A stretch of DNA of 8,384 bases from Calditrichia bacterium (GTDB lineage Bacteria; Calditrichota; Calditrichia; Calditrichales; Calditrichaceae): contig JALWEA010000458.1 in the NCBI GenBank assembly GCA_027039465.1, positions 1-8,384 of the forward strand. Reading direction: 5' to 3'. Position 1 is the first letter of the stretch, and every line of letters begins with the position of its first letter. Below the pieces are notes generated by a model that was not told the DNA's origin, searched no databases, and saw nothing but the letters and a program-made list of their open reading frames with translations. Below are positions 6,292-8,384 of this stretch, one piece after another. The position numbers and the translations under genes were made by a program.

Positions 6292-7110
6292 ATGGAAACC
6301 ATTCAAAATTACTACCAAATGGCGGTCGACCTCATTTGGCGCATCGGGCCGCAGTTTTTGTGGGCAGCGGTAACGCTTTTGGTCGGCTTTTGGGCCATTA
6401 AGATTATTAATAAGTTTGCCAATAAAGCCATGACCAAGGGTAAGGTCGAAGTTTCCTTGCAAAAATTCATTGCCAGTTTGTTAAGCATCGGTTTGAAAAT
6501 TTTACTTTTGATTAGTGTGGCCGGTATGCTGGGCATTGCCACAGCCTCGTTTGTGGCAGTGATTGGTGCCGCCGGTTTGGCTGTCGGTTTGGCATTGCAA
6601 GGCAGTTTGGCCAATTTTGCCGGCGGTGTGCTCATTCTTTTACTCAAGCCTTTTAAAGTGGGCGATGTTATTGAAGCTCAGGGACACACCGGCAAAGTGG
6701 AACAAATTCAAATCTTTAATACCGTATTAAAAACGCCGGACAATAAAACCATTATTTTACCTAATGCCGCGGTTTCCAACGGGAATATTACCAATTATTC
6801 CACCGAACCGAGACGTCGGGTGGACATGACGTTCGGCATCGGCTATGATGATGATTTGAAAAAGGCTAAGCAGATTTTGCAGGATATGGTGGAAAATGAC
6901 GCGCGTATCTTGAAAGATCCCGCACCGGTTGTACTGGTTTCGGAATTAGCGGACAGCTCGGTGAATTTCGCCGTGCGCGCCTGGGTAAATGCCGGCGATT
7001 ATTGGGATGTTTATTTTGATTTTCAAGAAAAGGTTAAATTAACTTTTGATGAGCAGGGCATCAGTATTCCCTATCCTCAGCAAGATGTCCATCTCTATCA
7101 AGTACAATAA
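6292..7110 (+). CDS. mscS: Small-conductance mechanosensitive channel, MscS family
   Basis: This is an inner-membrane channel that opens under membrane tension to release solutes after a drop in external osmolarity. The 272 residues show three hydrophobic segments: about 20-40, 58-80 and 86-118. The third is the pore helix, with the Gly/Ala pattern GAAGLAVGLALQGSLANFAGG; L96 and L100 align with the E. coli gate residues L105 and L109, and G104 with the kink glycine G113. KPFKVGD leads into the cytoplasmic beta domain (about 120-180, with LPNAAVSNGNITNYS and EPRRR), followed by the alpha/beta cage domain ending in GISIPYPQQDVHLY. It is slightly shorter than E. coli MscS (286 residues), mainly at the N terminus and the tail, and has no extra domain. 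The lipoprotein gene starts 17 bases after its stop, so the two form an operon divergent from metH. Confidence 0.96.
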   Translation: METIQNYYQMAVDLIWRIGPQFLWAAVTLLVGFWAIKIINKFANKAMTKGKVEVSLQKFIASLLSIGLKILLLISVAGMLGIATASFVAVIGAAGLAVGLALQGSLANFAGGVLILLLKPFKVGDVIEAQGHTGKVEQIQIFNTVLKTPDNKTIILPNAAVSNGNITNYSTEPRRRVDMTFGIGYDDDLKKAKQILQDMVENDARILKDPAPVVLVSELADSSVNFAVRAWVNAGDYWDVYFDFQEKVKLTFDEQGISIPYPQQDVHLYQVQ

Positions 7111-7127
7111 AAACGTGAGGGAATACC

Positions 7128-8006
7128 ATGCAAAAGATTTTTAACAAAGGTCGGAATTTAATACTGCTGGTGGTGCTGGGACTCTTTTTTTTCGGATGCA
7201 GCGAGCTGTTGCAAATTCTTCAGACGGCGTCGGTGCAAAAGCCAGCGGTTAAAGTGCAAAAGGTTAAACTAAAGGGACTCAATTTTGACAAAGCCGATTT
7301 GGACTTTGTGCTGGCCGTTGACAATCCCAATGCCGTGGCTATTCATTTGAACGGTTTTGATTATTCGTTGTTAATCAACAATAATGAATTTTTAAAAGGC
7401 GATCAAAAGAAAGAGACGAAAATCGAAGCCAGAGGAAGCTCAACATTGGATATTCCGGTCAGTCTGACTTTTAAGAAGCTTTACCGGACGTATCAATCGT
7501 TAAAGAATGCGGATAGTTTGCACTACACATTAAAAACCGGTTTGCTGTTCAATCTGCCGGTTTTGGGGAATGTGCGCATTCCCGTGCAAACTTCCGGTAA
7601 ACTGCCAACGCTTAAAATGCCGCAGTTAAAAATTAAATCTCTTAAGCTGGAGAATTTAGGGTTTACCAGCGCCCAACTGCGTTTGCAAATTGCTCTGAAA
7701 AATCCGAATGCCTGGAGTGCCACGTTGAAAAACATGGATTACCGTTTTGTGGTAAACGGCAGCCAATGGATTCAGGGACAGTTAAACCAAATGCAAAAAA
7801 TTGCCGGAAAGCAGGAAAGCGTATTGGATATTCCAATTAATCTGAATTTTCTGCAAATGGGGCGTACCGTTTACAATTTGCTGACGAATCAGGCGGCTTT
7901 AAATTACGAATTAAAGGGTAAGGCCGATCTGCAAAGTTCCATTAAGCTTTTGGGAAATTTCGAGCTGCCGATCGACAAGAAGGGGAAGATCGAATTGACC
8001 AAGTAG
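7128..8006 (+). CDS. Lipoprotein with two tandem LEA14/WHy-like (LEA_2) domains
   Basis: This is a predicted membrane-anchored lipoprotein; its molecular function is unknown. The 292-residue product has a basic N terminus, a hydrophobic core and a lipobox-like FFGC with C24 as lipidation site, followed by Ser, which in enterobacteria would favour the outer membrane. After that come two similar beta-rich repeats. Repeat 1 (about 42-155) has NPNAVAIHLNGFDYSLLIN at 66-84 and LDIPVSLTF at 107-115. Repeat 2 (about 167-290) has NPNAWSATLKNMDYRFVVNG at 192-211 and LDIPINLNF at 233-241. The matching motifs are both 126 residues apart, which shows an internal duplication. NPN followed by a strand pattern is typical of the LEA14/WHy fold linked to desiccation and stress proteins. 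The ATG has a GAGGG ribosome binding site at 7117-7121. It follows mscS by 17 bases, suggesting a shared role in envelope or osmotic stress; that is inference. Confidence 0.88.
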   Translation: MQKIFNKGRNLILLVVLGLFFFGCSELLQILQTASVQKPAVKVQKVKLKGLNFDKADLDFVLAVDNPNAVAIHLNGFDYSLLINNNEFLKGDQKKETKIEARGSSTLDIPVSLTFKKLYRTYQSLKNADSLHYTLKTGLLFNLPVLGNVRIPVQTSGKLPTLKMPQLKIKSLKLENLGFTSAQLRLQIALKNPNAWSATLKNMDYRFVVNGSQWIQGQLNQMQKIAGKQESVLDIPINLNFLQMGRTVYNLLTNQAALNYELKGKADLQSSIKLLGNFELPIDKKGKIELTK

Positions 8007-8011
8007 GTGTT

Positions 8012-8060
8012 GGTTGAATGGGGAATGGTTAACGTGGAGTCGTTATCCGTTATTCGTTAA
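8012..8060 (-). repeat. Composite intergenic repeat, right copy (inverted)
   Basis: Read on the - strand, 8041-8060 gives TTAACGAATAACGGATAACG, one mismatch from 25-44. It is followed by ATTNAACC-like units: on the + strand GGTTAACG (8027-8034), GGGGAAT (8020-8026, one base short) and GGTTGAAT (8012-8019). Block order is the same as in the left copy, so the whole composite is repeated in inverted orientation. It begins six bases after the lipoprotein stop codon. Confidence 0.65.
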
Positions 8061-8132
8061 TCGGGAATCATTGTTTGTGCAACCGGTGATGTGCGCCTGC
8101 AAATTCAATTGACTGCCTTTGCCGTGTTTAGA

Positions 8133-8159
8133 CCCCCTAAATCCCCCTCGCAGGGGGAT
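8133..8159. repeat. C5/G5 palindrome of a dispersed intergenic type
   Basis: ATCCCCCT (8141-8148) and AGGGGGAT (8152-8159) form a perfect 8-bp stem with a CGC loop, preceded by a second CCCCCTAA (8133-8140). An A tract follows on the + strand, so it lacks the T tract of an intrinsic terminator for the upstream gene. From memory, CCCCCTAAATCCCCC strings with a G-rich partner are dispersed repeats in many bacterial genomes. It might still act as a transcript 3'-end stabiliser. Confidence 0.55.
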
Positions 8160-8264
8160 AAAAAATCGTTTGTAAAATTGTGCTCAATACCCAATTTGCC
8201 AGTGGTTCAGTGTTTACTCTTTTCCCATACCGTAAGTTCAACTTTTCATCGGGCAAAATCATTC

Positions 8265-8292
8265 GTGCCATTTTGCGTCCCCCTTGTATATT
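8265..8292 (+). promoter_or_regulatory. Possible promoter reading out of the window
   Basis: GTGCCA (four of six to TTGACA) and TATATT (five of six to TATAAT) are 16 bases apart. It would drive something to the right of the window, through an A-rich leader and the 8359-8372 hairpin. Weak. Confidence 0.2.
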
Positions 8293-8384
8293 AAAGTTAT
8301 TAAGAAAAAAGATCTTTGCAAATAAAAAAAATAAAACCGAATTTATCCGACATGTAAGAAGGGGCTCCCCTTAGGCATAAAGCC

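Larger units (their letters stand above)
8007..8384. other. Non-coding right end of the window
   Basis: These 378 bases hold the inverted composite repeat (8012-8060), the C5/G5 palindrome, a palindrome AAAGATCTTT (8308-8317), and an AAGGG-GCTC-CCCTT hairpin (8359-8372). A weak + strand promoter-like pair lies at GTGCCA (8265-8270), 16 bases, TATATT (8287-8292). Reading frames here lack ribosome binding sites and any recognisable protein signature, so I call no gene. Confidence 0.5.

Noticed and set aside
6217..6647. - strand reading frames overlapping the start of mscS
   Set aside because: They overlap the confidently assigned channel gene and look like the reverse image of its hydrophobic codons.
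8141..8168. Intrinsic terminator of the lipoprotein operon
   Set aside because: The strong stem is followed by an A tract on the + strand, not a T tract, and on the - strand the T tract precedes the stem.
8091..8374. Two overlapping short + strand reading frames (8091-8294 and 8180-8374)
   Set aside because: They lack ribosome binding sites and protein-family signatures, overlap each other in different frames, and one runs through the C5/G5 palindrome.

Overview
The window carries six confident protein-coding genes from a free-living bacterium of moderate-to-low GC content. It encodes de novo queuosine-precursor synthesis and cobalamin-dependent methionine synthesis. Gene starts are mostly ATG behind clear purine-rich Shine-Dalgarno sequences. 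The presence of a lipoprotein suggests a diderm envelope. The intergenic gaps carry short-unit A/T-rich repeats (ATTNAACC and AATAACG types) and a C5/G5 palindrome. This style reminds me of Calditrichota/Ignavibacteria-type (FCB group) genomes, but that is an impression from memory, not a placement.

Layout, left to right. Positions 1-101 are a repeat-bearing leader. Next comes a two-gene + strand operon, queF (102-461) and queC (470-1165), two steps of the preQ0/preQ1 branch of tRNA queuosine synthesis. A short convergent gap follows, then an uncharacterised cysteine-containing protein on the - strand (1256-1951). Positions 1952-2235 are non-coding and contain two oppositely oriented 8-nt periodic arrays around a dyad-containing core. 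A full-length metH lies on the - strand (2236-5925, or 5940 if a TTG start is used). The 350-base gap 5941-6291 separates metH from a divergent + strand pair and is rich in dyad symmetry; it is the best candidate for a regulatory leader or operator region. The + strand pair is an MscS-type mechanosensitive channel (6292-7110) and, 17 bases later, a lipoprotein with two tandem LEA14/WHy-like domains (7128-8006). The last 378 bases are non-coding, with an inverted copy of the composite repeat seen at the left edge, a G/C-rich palindrome and a weak outward promoter.

Functionally there are three independent modules: tRNA modification (queF-queC), one-carbon/methionine metabolism (metH), and a likely envelope or osmotic-stress pair (mscS plus WHy lipoprotein). 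The least explained elements are the cysteine-containing protein, the metH leader and the composite intergenic repeats. No mobile element, CRISPR array, tRNA or rRNA gene was recognised.
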